DNA of 64,000 bases from Pedococcus bigeumensis (GTDB lineage Bacteria > Actinomycetota > Actinomycetes > Actinomycetales > Dermatophilaceae): NCBI RefSeq assembly GCF_006438965.1, contig NZ_RCZM01000002.1, forward strand, positions 124,001 through 188,000. The letters are read 5' to 3'. The notes under the pieces are model-generated. The model saw only the letters and a list, made by a program, of their open reading frames with translations, did not search any database and had not been told where the DNA came from. Made by a program: the position numbers and the translations under genes. Within the stretch, counting starts at the first letter, position 1, and the number at the start of each line of letters is the position of its first letter. Positions 39,962-48,915 of the stretch are shown here, in pieces.

Positions 39962-41362
39962 ATGACCACCACCCACGCCATCACGACTCCCGCCATCACG
40001 ACTCCCGCCATCACCACCCACGACAGCGAGGCCCCAGTGACCGTTGCAGACGAGCTCCTGGCACCGCCCCGCCGCCATGAGCTGCTCCGGCTGGCCACGG
40101 CCGGCTCCGTCGACGACGGGAAGTCGACCCTGGTCGGTCGCCTGCTCTACGACACGAAGTCGGTCCTCGCCGACCAGCTCGACGCGGTCGAGCGGGTCAG
40201 CCGTGAGCGCGGCCTGGACGCTGCCGACCTCGCGCTGCTCACCGACGGTCTGCGGGCCGAGCGCGAGCAGGGCATCACCATCGACGTCGCCTACCGCTAC
40301 TTCTCGACGGCCACCCGGTCCTACGTCCTCGCCGACACTCCGGGTCACGTCCAGTACACCCGCAACATGGTCACCGGCGCCTCCACGGCCGAGCTCGCCC
40401 TGATCCTCATCGACGCCCGTCACGGGGTCGTCGAGCAGACCCGGCGTCACCTCGCGGTCACCGGACTGCTGGGCGTCCGGCACGTGGCGGTCGCCGTCAA
40501 CAAGATGGACCTGGTCGACTGGTCGCAGCAGCGGTTCGACGACATCGTGGCCGAGTTCGCCCGCCACGCAACGCGTTTCGGCATCGAGGACGTCGTGGCA
40601 GTGCCGGTCTCCGCGCTGTTCGGCGACAACGTCGTGGACCGGTCCGACCGGGCGGCCTGGTACACCGGACCCACCCTGCTCGAGCACCTCGAGGCCGTGC
40701 CGGTCGGCACCGACCCCTCGGCCCAGCCGTTGCGCATGCCGGTCCAGTTCGTCATCCGACCGCAGAGCGCCCAGCACCCCGACTACCGCGGGTATGCCGG
40801 TCGGCTGGCTTCCGGTGTCGTCCGCCCGGGCGACGAGGTCGTCGTCCTGCCGGGCGGTGGCCGCACCACCATCGCGGGTATCGACCGCGCGCGCGCCGAC
40901 GGCTCCGTCGAGTCGCTCGACGTGGCCTTCGCGCCGCAGTCGGTCGTCCTGCGGCTGACCGACGACATCGACGTGTCGCGTGGCGACCTGATCGCTGCAG
41001 CGGACGAGCCGAGCCTGACGACCCGCGACCTGTCAGGCACCGTCGCCGTCCTGTCCGAACGGCCGCTGCGCCAGCGCGACCGCGTCCTGCTGCGCGTCGG
41101 CACGCGCACCGTGCGGGCCCTCGTGGACGACATCGTGGACCAGCTGGACATCGCCACGATGGAGCAGCGGACGGCCCCGGACGGGTTGGCGCTCAACGCC
41201 ATCGGACGGGTCCGGATCCGCCTCGCCGACGACATCGCCGTCGACGACTACCGCGCACTGCGCCGCACCGGCGCGTTCCTGCTCATCGACGAGGCCGACG
41301 GATCCACGCTCGCCGCGGGGATGGCCGACGCGCCGGACCGCAACGCCGGAGAGGGCATCTGA
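39962..41362 (+). CDS. cysN: Sulfate adenylyltransferase subunit 1 (GTPase)
   Basis: 466 residues from ATG 39962. GTPase motifs: G1 GSVDDGKST, G3 DTPGHVQYT, G4 NKMDLVD. No C-terminal APS-kinase (CysC) domain. The first 25 residues are a Thr/Ile/Pro repeat encoded by tandem 15-bp units. GTG 40038 (GAGG 6 nt upstream) is an equally possible start that excludes the repeat. The stop shares one base with the cysG ATG. Confidence 0.94.
   Translation: MTTTHAITTPAITTPAITTHDSEAPVTVADELLAPPRRHELLRLATAGSVDDGKSTLVGRLLYDTKSVLADQLDAVERVSRERGLDAADLALLTDGLRAEREQGITIDVAYRYFSTATRSYVLADTPGHVQYTRNMVTGASTAELALILIDARHGVVEQTRRHLAVTGLLGVRHVAVAVNKMDLVDWSQQRFDDIVAEFARHATRFGIEDVVAVPVSALFGDNVVDRSDRAAWYTGPTLLEHLEAVPVGTDPSAQPLRMPVQFVIRPQSAQHPDYRGYAGRLASGVVRPGDEVVVLPGGGRTTIAGIDRARADGSVESLDVAFAPQSVVLRLTDDIDVSRGDLIAAADEPSLTTRDLSGTVAVLSERPLRQRDRVLLRVGTRTVRALVDDIVDQLDIATMEQRTAPDGLALNAIGRVRIRLADDIAVDDYRALRRTGAFLLIDEADGSTLAAGMADAPDRNAGEGI
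39977..40015. repeat. 15-bp tandem repeat at the cysN 5' end
   Basis: GCCATCACGACTCCC at 39977-39991 and 39992-40006, then a partial copy GCCATCACC. In frame, it encodes AITTP units. The copies are identical, pointing to recent expansion. Confidence 0.85.
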
Positions 41363-42705
41363 TGACGTCGCCGGCATACCCCCTCACCCTCGACCTGGCC
41401 GGGCGCCGGGTCGTGGTGGTGGGTGGTGGGCCGGTCGCCGCCCGCCGGGCCGCAGGTCTGGTCGACGCGGGAGCCCTCGTGGACCTCGTCGCACCGTTCG
41501 TCTGCGAGGACCTGGCGACGCTTGCCACGACCGGCATGATCTCCTGGGTGCGCCGTGACTACCTCCCCGGTGACCTGACTCTGAAGGATCGTGGGGGTCC
41601 TGACCCTGACGATCTCTCAAACTCGCAGGCTGAGGGCGTCCTTGACCCTGCCTGGCTGGTCCACACGGCGACCGGTGACCCGCTCGTTGACGCTCAGGTC
41701 GCGCGCGAGGCCGACGCCGCCCGCATCTGGTGCGTGCGCGCCGACGCCGCGGACGCCTCGTCCGCGTGGACACCGGCGGTGGCGCGCGGTGCCGACGGGA
41801 CCGCCAGCGAAGGCCTCACCGTGGCCGTCACCGCGGGAGGCGACCCCCGTCGCGCCACCGCGGTGCGTGACGCGGTTCTCGCGGCCCTCGACAGCGGGAC
41901 CCTCCCGGTCCGGCGCGTCCGGCGCGAGGCGACGCCGCAGGGCACAGCGACACCCGTCGGAGGGGTGGCCCTCGTCGGCGGTGGTCCTGGCGCCGATGAC
42001 CTGATCACGGTGCGTGGCCGCGCCCTCCTGGCGGCTGCCGATGTCATCGTGACCGACCGCCTCGGCCCGCGAGGGCTGCTCCAGACCGTCGGGGCGGACG
42101 TCGAGGTGATCGACGTCGGCAAGACCCCCGGCAACCATCCCGTCAGCCAGGAGCGGATCAACGAGCTGCTCGTCCACCACGCGCTGCTGGGCAAGCGGGT
42201 GGTCCGGCTCAAGGGTGGCGACCCGTTCGTGCTCGGGCGTGGCGGCGAAGAGGCGCTGCACTGCCTCGAGCACGGCGTGCCGGTCGAGGTGGTACCGGGA
42301 GTGACCTCCGCCGTGTCGGTCCCCGCGGCCGCAGGCATCCCCGTGACCCATCGTGGGATCGCGGCCTCCTTCGTCGTGGCGTCGGCCCACGAGGGGGCCG
42401 AGCACGTGCTCGCCGCGGCCGCTGACGCCGCCCCGGACGCCACGCTCGTCCTGCTGATGGGTGTCACCCGCCTGGCCGAGACGGCGGCCGCCCTCATCGC
42501 CTCGGGGCGCCCGGCCGACACGCCGGTGGCGCTCGTCGAACGCGGCTGGACCCCCGAGCAGCGCACCACCACGACCACGCTGCTGCACGCCGCGCGGGAC
42601 GCTGCGGCAACAGGGGTGCAATCCCCAGCCGTCGTGGTCGTGGGCCAGGTCGTCAACCTGCGGGAGCGCCTCGGCGACCTTTCGGGGGTAGCGTCACGCG
42701 AGTGA
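41362..42705 (+). CDS. cysG: Siroheme synthase: precorrin-2 dehydrogenase and uroporphyrinogen-III methyltransferase
   Basis: 447 residues. The N-terminal third is a CysG_N/Met8-like NAD domain (VVVVGGGPVAARRA). The C-terminal two-thirds is the SAM methyltransferase (VGGGPGADDLITVRG, VVRLKGGDPFVLGRGGEE, VVPGVTSA). Together they make sirohydrochlorin for Sir. About 22 residues (codons 41578-41643) between GDL and DPAWLVHTATGD look inserted and contain a 28-bp palindrome. Overlaps cysN by 1 nt and the next gene by 4 nt (GTGA). Confidence 0.93.
   Translation: MTSPAYPLTLDLAGRRVVVVGGGPVAARRAAGLVDAGALVDLVAPFVCEDLATLATTGMISWVRRDYLPGDLTLKDRGGPDPDDLSNSQAEGVLDPAWLVHTATGDPLVDAQVAREADAARIWCVRADAADASSAWTPAVARGADGTASEGLTVAVTAGGDPRRATAVRDAVLAALDSGTLPVRRVRREATPQGTATPVGGVALVGGGPGADDLITVRGRALLAAADVIVTDRLGPRGLLQTVGADVEVIDVGKTPGNHPVSQERINELLVHHALLGKRVVRLKGGDPFVLGRGGEEALHCLEHGVPVEVVPGVTSAVSVPAAAGIPVTHRGIAASFVVASAHEGAEHVLAAAADAAPDATLVLLMGVTRLAETAAALIASGRPADTPVALVERGWTPEQRTTTTTLLHAARDAAATGVQSPAVVVVGQVVNLRERLGDLSGVASRE
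41587..41614. repeat. Palindrome within the in-frame insertion of cysG
   Basis: GATCGTGGGGGTC (41587-41599), loop CT, GACCCTGACGATC (41602-41614): 11 of 13 pairs match. The surrounding insertion (about 41578-41643, 66 nt) keeps the frame and is less GC-rich than its gene. Confidence 0.7.
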
Positions 42706-43406
42706 CCACCGACACCGACATCGTCCTGCTGGCGCACGGTTCGCCGGACCCCCGGCACGCCCAGGGCGTCGAAGCCCTGGCCACCCACGTCCGCGAGCTG
42801 GCCCCGAATCGCCCGGTCCACACGGCATACCTCGACCACCACCCGCCGAGCCCCAAGGACGCCGCCGCGAACCTCGGTCCGCATGCCGTCGTGGTTCCGG
42901 TGCTGCTCACCCCGGCGTTCCACGCCAAGGTGGACGTGCCCGACGCGGTCAACGACCTGACCCGGTCGTCCGGGTCGCAGGTGTCGCTCGCGTCCCCGCT
43001 TGGTCCCCATGAGCTGCTGCTCGACGCGGCCGAGGAACTCCTTGCCGCGCAAGGAATCTCGCCCGACCCCACCACCGCAGTGCTCCTGTATGCCGCGGGC
43101 TCCAGTGACAGCGACGCCGTCGCCACCGTGGGGCGCACCATCGCAGACCACCCCCGCGAGGGATGGGGTCCATGGGGCGTCGCAGCGCTCGAGGGTGGGT
43201 CGACGATCGAGCAGCTGCTTCGACGGCTCCCGGACGAGGTGGACCGCACCGTGGTGGTGTCGTTCATGGTGGCGGAGGGCGTCCTGCGCGACCGGATGGC
43301 GCAGAACTGCGGCCGGGCCGGAGTGTCCATGGTGGCCGGCGCGCTGGCGCAGACCTCGGCAGTGGCGCACCTCGTCCTCGAACGGGCGGATAGCCTGCCC
43401 GCGTGA
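42702..43406 (+). CDS. Sirohydrochlorin chelatase (CbiX/SirB-like)
   Basis: 234 residues, GTG start. Family signature IVLLAHGSPDPRHAQGVEAL at the N-terminus with metal-ligand His; a second conserved histidine in LLTPAFHAKVDVP. A two-lobed class II chelatase that would insert iron into sirohydrochlorin as the last step to siroheme. Overlaps cysG upstream and the crotonase gene downstream by 4 nt. Confidence 0.9.
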   Translation: MTTDTDIVLLAHGSPDPRHAQGVEALATHVRELAPNRPVHTAYLDHHPPSPKDAAANLGPHAVVVPVLLTPAFHAKVDVPDAVNDLTRSSGSQVSLASPLGPHELLLDAAEELLAAQGISPDPTTAVLLYAAGSSDSDAVATVGRTIADHPREGWGPWGVAALEGGSTIEQLLRRLPDEVDRTVVVSFMVAEGVLRDRMAQNCGRAGVSMVAGALAQTSAVAHLVLERADSLPA

Positions 43407-44191
43407 CCGACGCAACCCAGCCCCACCCGCACCTGAGCGTCACGCGCGACGGCGCCGTCCTCACGGTGAGCCTCGACAACGCGGACCGGCGCAACGCCCA
43501 GACGCCCAGCCTGTGGGCCGCCCTCGCAGACGTGGCGACCGGGCTGGACCCGGCCGTCCGGGTGGTCGTGCTGCGCGGCGAGGGACCGTCGTTCTCGGCC
43601 GGCCTCGACCGGGGCATGCTCGCGCCCGGCGGGATCCCCGGCGAGGTCGACATGATCGCGATGGCGGCCGGTAGCGCCGAGGCCGCGGCAGAGGTCATCG
43701 AGGACTTCCAGCGGGGCTTCTCCGCCTGGGCGGCCGTGCCTGCGGTGGTCGTGGCCGCAGTCCAGGGCCACGCGATCGGTGCCGGCTTCCAGCTGGCCCT
43801 GGCCGCGGACCTGCGGGTGGTGGCCGACGACGTGCAGTTCGCGATGAGGGAGACCTCGCTCGGGCTGGTGCCCGACCTGGCCGGCACGACCCCGCTGGTG
43901 TCGCTGGTGGGGGTGGCGCGGGCGCTGGAGATCTGCGCGACCGGCCGCTTCGTGGGAGCGTCCGAGGCGGTCGCCATGGGGCTGGCCAACGTCGCCGTCC
44001 CGCTGGACGCCCTCGCAGCCACCACGGCCGACCTGGTGGCGGCCCTCCTCGCTGCGCCCGAGGCTGCACTGCGTGAGCTGAAGCCCCTGCTGCGCAGCGC
44101 CGCGTCGGCGGACCGGGAGACCCAGCTGCGCCTCGAACGCGAGGCCCAGGGGCGGCTGCTGCACGGCCTGGCCGGCCTGCTCTCACGCTGA
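43403..44191 (+). CDS. Enoyl-CoA hydratase/isomerase family protein
   Basis: 262 residues, GTG start overlapping the chelatase stop. Crotonase fold: oxyanion-hole motifs FSAGLD and GHAIGAGFQLALAADLR. The usual Glu-bearing PE-LGL motif reads ETSLGLVPDLAGTTPL. The substrate is unknown. It is the last gene of the cys cluster by overlap, although no link to sulfur metabolism is evident; co-transcription may be incidental. Confidence 0.88.
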   Translation: MTDATQPHPHLSVTRDGAVLTVSLDNADRRNAQTPSLWAALADVATGLDPAVRVVVLRGEGPSFSAGLDRGMLAPGGIPGEVDMIAMAAGSAEAAAEVIEDFQRGFSAWAAVPAVVVAAVQGHAIGAGFQLALAADLRVVADDVQFAMRETSLGLVPDLAGTTPLVSLVGVARALEICATGRFVGASEAVAMGLANVAVPLDALAATTADLVAALLAAPEAALRELKPLLRSAASADRETQLRLEREAQGRLLHGLAGLLSR

Positions 44192-44324
44192 GCGACCCTC
44201 CACCACGCCCACGGGGGCCTTCCACTGCGTTCCGCGCTCCGCGCAATGTCGGTGGCCGGGCCCATGATGGGAATGCGCCGTCAGCACGACGGTGTTCCAC
44301 GGCCATGACCAGAGGAGACGTCCC

Positions 44325-46211
44325 GTGAGCCACTCGGGCTGGATGGCGATGCGTTCGCTGACCCGCGACGACTCCGTGAAGGACCGCAAGCTCGCACCGG
44401 GGACCGCCAAGCGGGTCGGGTCCTACGCGCGGCCGTTCCGACGCGAGATCGGGTTCTTCCTCGTCCTGGTGGTCATTGACTCGGCCCTGGTCGTGGCCAC
44501 ACCGCTGCTGCTCAAGGCGCTGATCGACAAGGGCATCACGCCGCGCGACCGCGGCGTGGTCATCGAGCTCGCGCTGATCGTGGCCGCGCTAGCCGTGGTC
44601 AGCGGAGGGCTCACCCTGGTTGAGCGCTGGTACTCCAGCCGGATCGGCGAGGGACTCATCTACGCCCTGCGGGTCCAGGTCTTCTCGCACGTGCTCCGCC
44701 AGCCCATCGCGTTCTTCACCCGGGCCCAGACGGGGGCGCTGGTCAGCAGGCTCAACAGCGACGTCATCGGCGCGCAGCAAGCCTTCACGTCGGTGCTGTC
44801 GAGTGTCGTGAGCAACGTCGTCTCGCTGGTGCTGATCATCGCGACGATGGCCACCCTCTCCTGGCAGCTGACCTTGGCGTCGCTCGCGCTGGTGCCCTTC
44901 TTCCTGCTGCCTGCCCGGGTCATGGGCAAGCGGCTCGCCGGCCTCGCCCACGCGCAGATGGGCCTCAACGCCGACCTCGGCTCGCGGATGACCGAGCGGT
45001 TCAACGTGGCCGGAGCGCTGCTGGTCAAGCTCTTCGGCGAACCACACCGCGAGGACCGCGAGTATGCCGCGCAGGCGGCTGGCGTGCGCGACATGGGCGT
45101 CCGGATCTCGCTCAACCGCAGCATCTTCTTCGTGGCCCTGACCCTGGTGGCTTCGCTGGCGACGGCGATGGTCTACGGGTTCGGCGGACTGATGGCGGTC
45201 AACGGCTCGCTCACGATCGGCACCCTGTTCGCCCTGACCGCCCTGCTCGCCCGGCTCTACGGCCCGCTGACCTCACTGTCCAACGTGCGGGTGGACGTCA
45301 TGACGGCCCTGGTGTCGTTCGAGCGCGTCTTCGAGGTGCTCGACCTTCAGCCGCTGGTGACCGAGCGCCCCGACGCGCGACCGTTGCCGACCCGACCCGT
45401 GCGGGTCGAGGTGGACGGCGTGGCCTTCCGCTATCCCTCGGCCGACGAGGTGTCGCTGGCTTCGCTGGAGAGCGTCGCTGCGGGTGACCGCAAGGGCAGC
45501 GGGGTCGTGCTGCGGGACATCAGCTTCGAGGCAGAACCTGGTCAGCTGGTCGCCCTGGTCGGCCCGAGCGGAGCCGGCAAGTCGACCATCACGGCCCTCA
45601 TCGCCCGGCTCTACGACCCCTCCACGGGCGCCGTGCGCATCAACGGTGTCGACCTTCGCGAGGCCACCCTCGAGTCGGTTGCCCGGACCGTGGGGATGGT
45701 CACCCAGGAGGCGCACCTGTTCCACGACACCATCCGTGCCAACCTCACGTACGCCGCCCCGGACGCCACCGACGACCAGCTCGTCGCGGCCCTCAAGGCC
45801 GCCCAGGTGTGGTCACTCGTCGGATCCCTCCCAGAGGGCCTCGACACCGTGGTCGGCGACCGCGGCCACCGGCTCTCCGGCGGCGAGAAGCAACGACTGG
45901 CACTGGCCCGCCTGCTGCTCAAGGGACCGGGTCTGATCGTCCTCGACGAGGCCACTGCCCACCTCGACAGCGAGTCGGAGGCGGCCGTCCAGCGGGCCCT
46001 CGACACCGCCCTGGAGGGCCGCACGGCCATCGTGATCGCCCACCGCCTGTCCACCGTCCGTGGCGCCGACCAGATCCTGGTCGTCGACGAGGGACGCATC
46101 GTCGAGCGGGGCACCCACCGCGAGCTCATCGCGCGTGGCGGCCTCTACAACGACCTCTACACCACCCAGTTCGCTGACCAGGAGAGCCGCAGCAGCGACG
46201 TCCCGGCCTGA
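44325..46211 (+). CDS. ABC exporter, fused membrane and ATPase domains
   Basis: 628 residues from GTG 44325 with AGAGGAG upstream. N-terminal half: six helices of the type I exporter fold. C-terminal half: Walker A GPSGAGKST near residue 413, signature LSGGEKQRLALAR near 516, Walker B LIVLDEATAHLD. It works as a homodimer or with another half-transporter. Lipid or drug efflux is typical; the substrate is not deducible. The frame continues 11 codons upstream to GTG 44292. Confidence 0.92.
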   Translation: MSHSGWMAMRSLTRDDSVKDRKLAPGTAKRVGSYARPFRREIGFFLVLVVIDSALVVATPLLLKALIDKGITPRDRGVVIELALIVAALAVVSGGLTLVERWYSSRIGEGLIYALRVQVFSHVLRQPIAFFTRAQTGALVSRLNSDVIGAQQAFTSVLSSVVSNVVSLVLIIATMATLSWQLTLASLALVPFFLLPARVMGKRLAGLAHAQMGLNADLGSRMTERFNVAGALLVKLFGEPHREDREYAAQAAGVRDMGVRISLNRSIFFVALTLVASLATAMVYGFGGLMAVNGSLTIGTLFALTALLARLYGPLTSLSNVRVDVMTALVSFERVFEVLDLQPLVTERPDARPLPTRPVRVEVDGVAFRYPSADEVSLASLESVAAGDRKGSGVVLRDISFEAEPGQLVALVGPSGAGKSTITALIARLYDPSTGAVRINGVDLREATLESVARTVGMVTQEAHLFHDTIRANLTYAAPDATDDQLVAALKAAQVWSLVGSLPEGLDTVVGDRGHRLSGGEKQRLALARLLLKGPGLIVLDEATAHLDSESEAAVQRALDTALEGRTAIVIAHRLSTVRGADQILVVDEGRIVERGTHRELIARGGLYNDLYTTQFADQESRSSDVPA

Positions 46212-46226
46212 AGCTCGGTCAGCGTG

Positions 46227-46236
46227 CGGGGGGGGG
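46227..46236. repeat. Poly-G tract of 10 bases
   Basis: A run of ten G between the ABC exporter stop and the GNAT start, 55 nt upstream of the GNAT GTG. Such tracts are prone to slippage and to sequencing error. Confidence 0.8.
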
Positions 46237-46290
46237 GGTGCGGGCGGAATCCGGTTGTCCCGGCGTGGCCAGCCCTGCTATCCAGTCCCG

Positions 46291-46869
46291 GTGACCTCTC
46301 CTGACGTGACCTGGCCGCGCCGCACCGAGCGGCTGACCCTGCGACCCGCCCGGCCGGACGACCTCGGCCGGATGCTCGAGTTCCGCAGCCTCGACGAGGT
46401 GGGCCGCTGGCTGATCCGGGCGACCGTCGACCCGGAGGCCTACCGGCGGGGCTGGCTGGCCTCCGTCGACGACCCGTACGACCACTCCGTCGTGGTCGAG
46501 CTCGAGGGGCGGGTGATCGGCACCGTGCTGCTCGAGGTGGTCGACGGGATGGGCCAGGACGACGGCACGCCGGCCCAGCGGTCCGAGGGTCTGCTGGGGT
46601 ACATCTTCGACCCGGGCCATGCCGGTCAGGGATTTGCCACCGAGGCAGCGCGGGAGATGGTGGCGCTGGCCTTCGAGGATCTGGGGCTGCGACGCGTCAC
46701 GGCCGGCTGCTTCGCCGACAACATGGCGTCCTGGACGATCCTCGAAAAGCTCGGAATGCGCCGCGAGCAGCACGGGATCCGCGACTCCTGGCATGCCGAC
46801 CTCGGCTGGCTCGACGGCTTCACCTACGGCCTGCTCTCCGACGAGTGGCGACAGCTGTCGAACGCCTGA
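46291..46869 (+). CDS. GNAT family N-acetyltransferase (RimJ/RimL-like)
   Basis: 192 residues from GTG 46291. The start RTERLTLRPARPDDL and the acetyl-CoA loop DPGHAGQGFATEAAREMV followed by NMASWTILEKLGMR match the GNAT RimJ/RimL-type group. The substrate is unknown. The preceding TATCCA may serve as a -10. It is convergent with the SURF1 gene. Confidence 0.88.
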   Translation: MTSPDVTWPRRTERLTLRPARPDDLGRMLEFRSLDEVGRWLIRATVDPEAYRRGWLASVDDPYDHSVVVELEGRVIGTVLLEVVDGMGQDDGTPAQRSEGLLGYIFDPGHAGQGFATEAAREMVALAFEDLGLRRVTAGCFADNMASWTILEKLGMRREQHGIRDSWHADLGWLDGFTYGLLSDEWRQLSNA

Positions 46870-46905
46870 ACGCGTGAGCTGGGAACCCGCCTGCGGGCCA
46901 ACCGC

Positions 46906-47700
46906 TCAGGCGTCTTCCTCGTCCCAGATGCGGACCTTCTTCGGCCTGGCTGGCTCGGCTCGCTCGGGAGCAGCGTCACTCTCGAGGTACTCGCGACGGG
47001 CCCCGAGCCACACCAGCACGAACCCCGCCACCATGCCGAACCACCACTGGAACGCATAGGCCTGATGTGGTCCGAGGTCGGTGTCCGGGGGCTCCAGGGC
47101 GGTCGGCCGATCCGGTGCCGTGCCGTCGGGCAGTCGCTCGACGCCGAGCACCACGTATGCCCCTAGCAGCGGACTGCCCACCTGCCGGCTCGCCTCGCCC
47201 AGGTTGATGCTCGCCAGCTGCCCGGCCGGCAGGCTCTTGCCCAGGGACGGCTCCGAGCGTCGCAGCCAGCCCGTGACCGTGACCGTCCCCGCGGGAGACG
47301 GCACCAGGGCCGGCAGGGTCTCGGCGTTCTTGGCGTTCATCACCCAGCCACGGTCGACGAGCACGGTGGCTCCTGAGGAGTCGAGGAAGGGCACCAGCAC
47401 CTCGTAGCCGTAGGTGCCGTCGAACGGACGGTTGCGGACCAGCAGCGTCTCGTCGGCGGCATACCTGCCCTGCATCGTGACCCGGGTCCACTCCTCGGAG
47501 AGCGGCATCGCGGTCGTGGTCAGCACGTCGGCCACCGGTCGCGGTTTGGCGTCGTAGTGCGCATGGATGCGGTCGGCGCGGGCCGCCTTCGCCTCGTAGC
47601 GGTGCCACTGCCACTGGCCGAGGAAGTATGCGGCGACGGCAAAGGCCAGGGCGACCCCAAAGGCACCCAGCCACCGACGCGATGTGAGCACCTTGACCAC
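46906..47700 (-). CDS. SURF1 family cytochrome oxidase biogenesis protein
   Basis: 264 residues, GTG start. Membrane helices near residues 10-27 and 215-235 flank an outer domain with the family motifs LVRNRPFDGTYGYEVLVPF, VLVDRGWV and a late AFQWWFGM. It assists assembly of heme A-containing cytochrome oxidase, agreeing with ctaA and ctaB elsewhere in the window. TACCGT (47707-47712) 6 nt before the GTG suggests a leaderless mRNA. Divergent from moaA. Confidence 0.93.
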   Translation of the reverse strand: MVKVLTSRRWLGAFGVALAFAVAAYFLGQWQWHRYEAKAARADRIHAHYDAKPRPVADVLTTTAMPLSEEWTRVTMQGRYAADETLLVRNRPFDGTYGYEVLVPFLDSSGATVLVDRGWVMNAKNAETLPALVPSPAGTVTVTGWLRRSEPSLGKSLPAGQLASINLGEASRQVGSPLLGAYVVLGVERLPDGTAPDRPTALEPPDTDLGPHQAYAFQWWFGMVAGFVLVWLGARREYLESDAAPERAEPARPKKVRIWDEEDA

Positions 47701-47719
47701 TGCTTCACGGTACCCGGCT

Positions 47720-47725
47720 TAGGCT
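47720..47725 (+). promoter_or_regulatory. -10 box of moaA (leaderless)
   Basis: TAGGCT, 7 nt before the moaA ATG, in a divergent spacer of only 32 bp. The SURF1 -10 (TACCGT, minus strand 47707-47712) lies beside it, so the two promoters overlap. Confidence 0.5.
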
Positions 47726-47732
47726 AGGCACC

Positions 47733-48779
47733 ATGACGGGCCTTCCTTTCCCCAGTGTTCGCGCTGCGACGCGTGCCCCCGAGGGCACCGTCGGGCTGCC
47801 GGACCAGCTCGGCCGGGTGGCTCGCGACCTGCGGGTGTCGGTCACCGACAGGTGCAACCTGCGCTGCCGCTACTGCATGCCGGCCGAGGGACTGCCGTGG
47901 CTGGCCAAGCCCGACATGCTCACCGACGACGAGCTCGTGCGCGTGATCGGGGTCTTCGTGGGTCTGGGCGTCCACCAGATCCGGCTGACCGGGGGAGAGC
48001 CGATGCTGCGACGTTCCCTCGTGGACGTCGTGCGCCGCGTGGCTGCCCTCGAGCCGCGGCCCAGGATCGCCATGACCACCAACGGGATCGGGCTCGACCG
48101 GCTGGCCCAGCCGCTGGCCGATGCCGGCCTCGACCGGGTCAACGTCAGCCTCGACACCATCGACCCGCAGGAGTTCGCCGACCTGACCCGGCGCGACCGC
48201 CTCCACGACGTCGAGCTCGGGCTCAAGGCAGCCTCGGCCGCCGGCCTGACACCGGTGAAGGTCAACGCCGTCGCCATGCGCGGGATCAACGACCACTCGG
48301 TCGCCGACCTGCTCCAGTGGTGCCTCGACCGCGGCTACGAGCTGAGGTTCATCGAGCAGATGCCGCTGGACGCCCAGCACGGCTGGGACGCCTCGACGAT
48401 GATCAGCTCGGAGGAGATCCGCGACCGGCTCGCGGAGCGGTTCACCCTCACGCCGCTCCCTGCTGCCGACAGGGGTAGCGCCCCGGCCGAGCTCTTCCTC
48501 GTCGACGGGGGACCGGTGACCGTCGGCATCATCGCCAGCGTCACCGCACCGTTCTGCGCCGCGTGTGACCGCACCCGGCTGACGGCCGACGGCCAGGTCC
48601 GCAACTGCCTGTTCTCGCAGAAGGAGACCGACCTGCTCGGCCCGATGCGCGAGGGCGCCAGCGACGAGCAGCTCGCCGCCCTCATCCAGGGCGAGATGTG
48701 GCGCAAGGCCCCCGGTCACGGCATCGGCACCGCTGACTTCGTGCAGCCCGACCGGCCCATGTCCGCCATCGGCGGCTGA
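47733..48779 (+). CDS. moaA: GTP 3',8-cyclase MoaA
   Basis: 348 residues. Radical SAM enzyme for the first step of molybdenum cofactor synthesis. N-terminal cluster: Cys41, Cys45 and Cys48 (CNLRCRYC). C-terminal cluster: FCAACDRTRL and VRNC. Ends with the conserved Gly-Gly. No other moa genes lie nearby in this window. Confidence 0.96.
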   Translation: MTGLPFPSVRAATRAPEGTVGLPDQLGRVARDLRVSVTDRCNLRCRYCMPAEGLPWLAKPDMLTDDELVRVIGVFVGLGVHQIRLTGGEPMLRRSLVDVVRRVAALEPRPRIAMTTNGIGLDRLAQPLADAGLDRVNVSLDTIDPQEFADLTRRDRLHDVELGLKAASAAGLTPVKVNAVAMRGINDHSVADLLQWCLDRGYELRFIEQMPLDAQHGWDASTMISSEEIRDRLAERFTLTPLPAADRGSAPAELFLVDGGPVTVGIIASVTAPFCAACDRTRLTADGQVRNCLFSQKETDLLGPMREGASDEQLAALIQGEMWRKAPGHGIGTADFVQPDRPMSAIGG

Positions 48780-48789
48780 CGCCCTCCCA

Positions 48790-48806
48790 TGGACCCAGCG
48801 GGTCCA
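48790..48806 (+). terminator. Hairpin after moaA
   Basis: TGGACCC-AGC-GGGTCCA, a perfect 7-bp stem 10 nt after the moaA stop, without a T-run. Confidence 0.5.
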
Positions 48807-48824
48807 CGACGGGACGCGGCGTGA

Positions 48825-48873
48825 GCGCCACGAATCGTCGTGCCTTCGGCCCGCAGGTCACCATTCGTGGCGC
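48825..48873. repeat. 11-bp inverted repeat between moaA and the next convergent gene
   Basis: GCGCCACGAAT (48825-48835) and ATTCGTGGCGC (48863-48873) are exact reverse complements around 27 nt. A GTATGCCG octamer follows at 48891. The 136-bp gap holds no gene. Possible bidirectional terminator or intergenic repeat element. Confidence 0.65.
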
Positions 48874-48915
48874 GGCAGCCAGCAATGGCCGTATGCCGCG
48901 TCCCCGCGCAACGCC

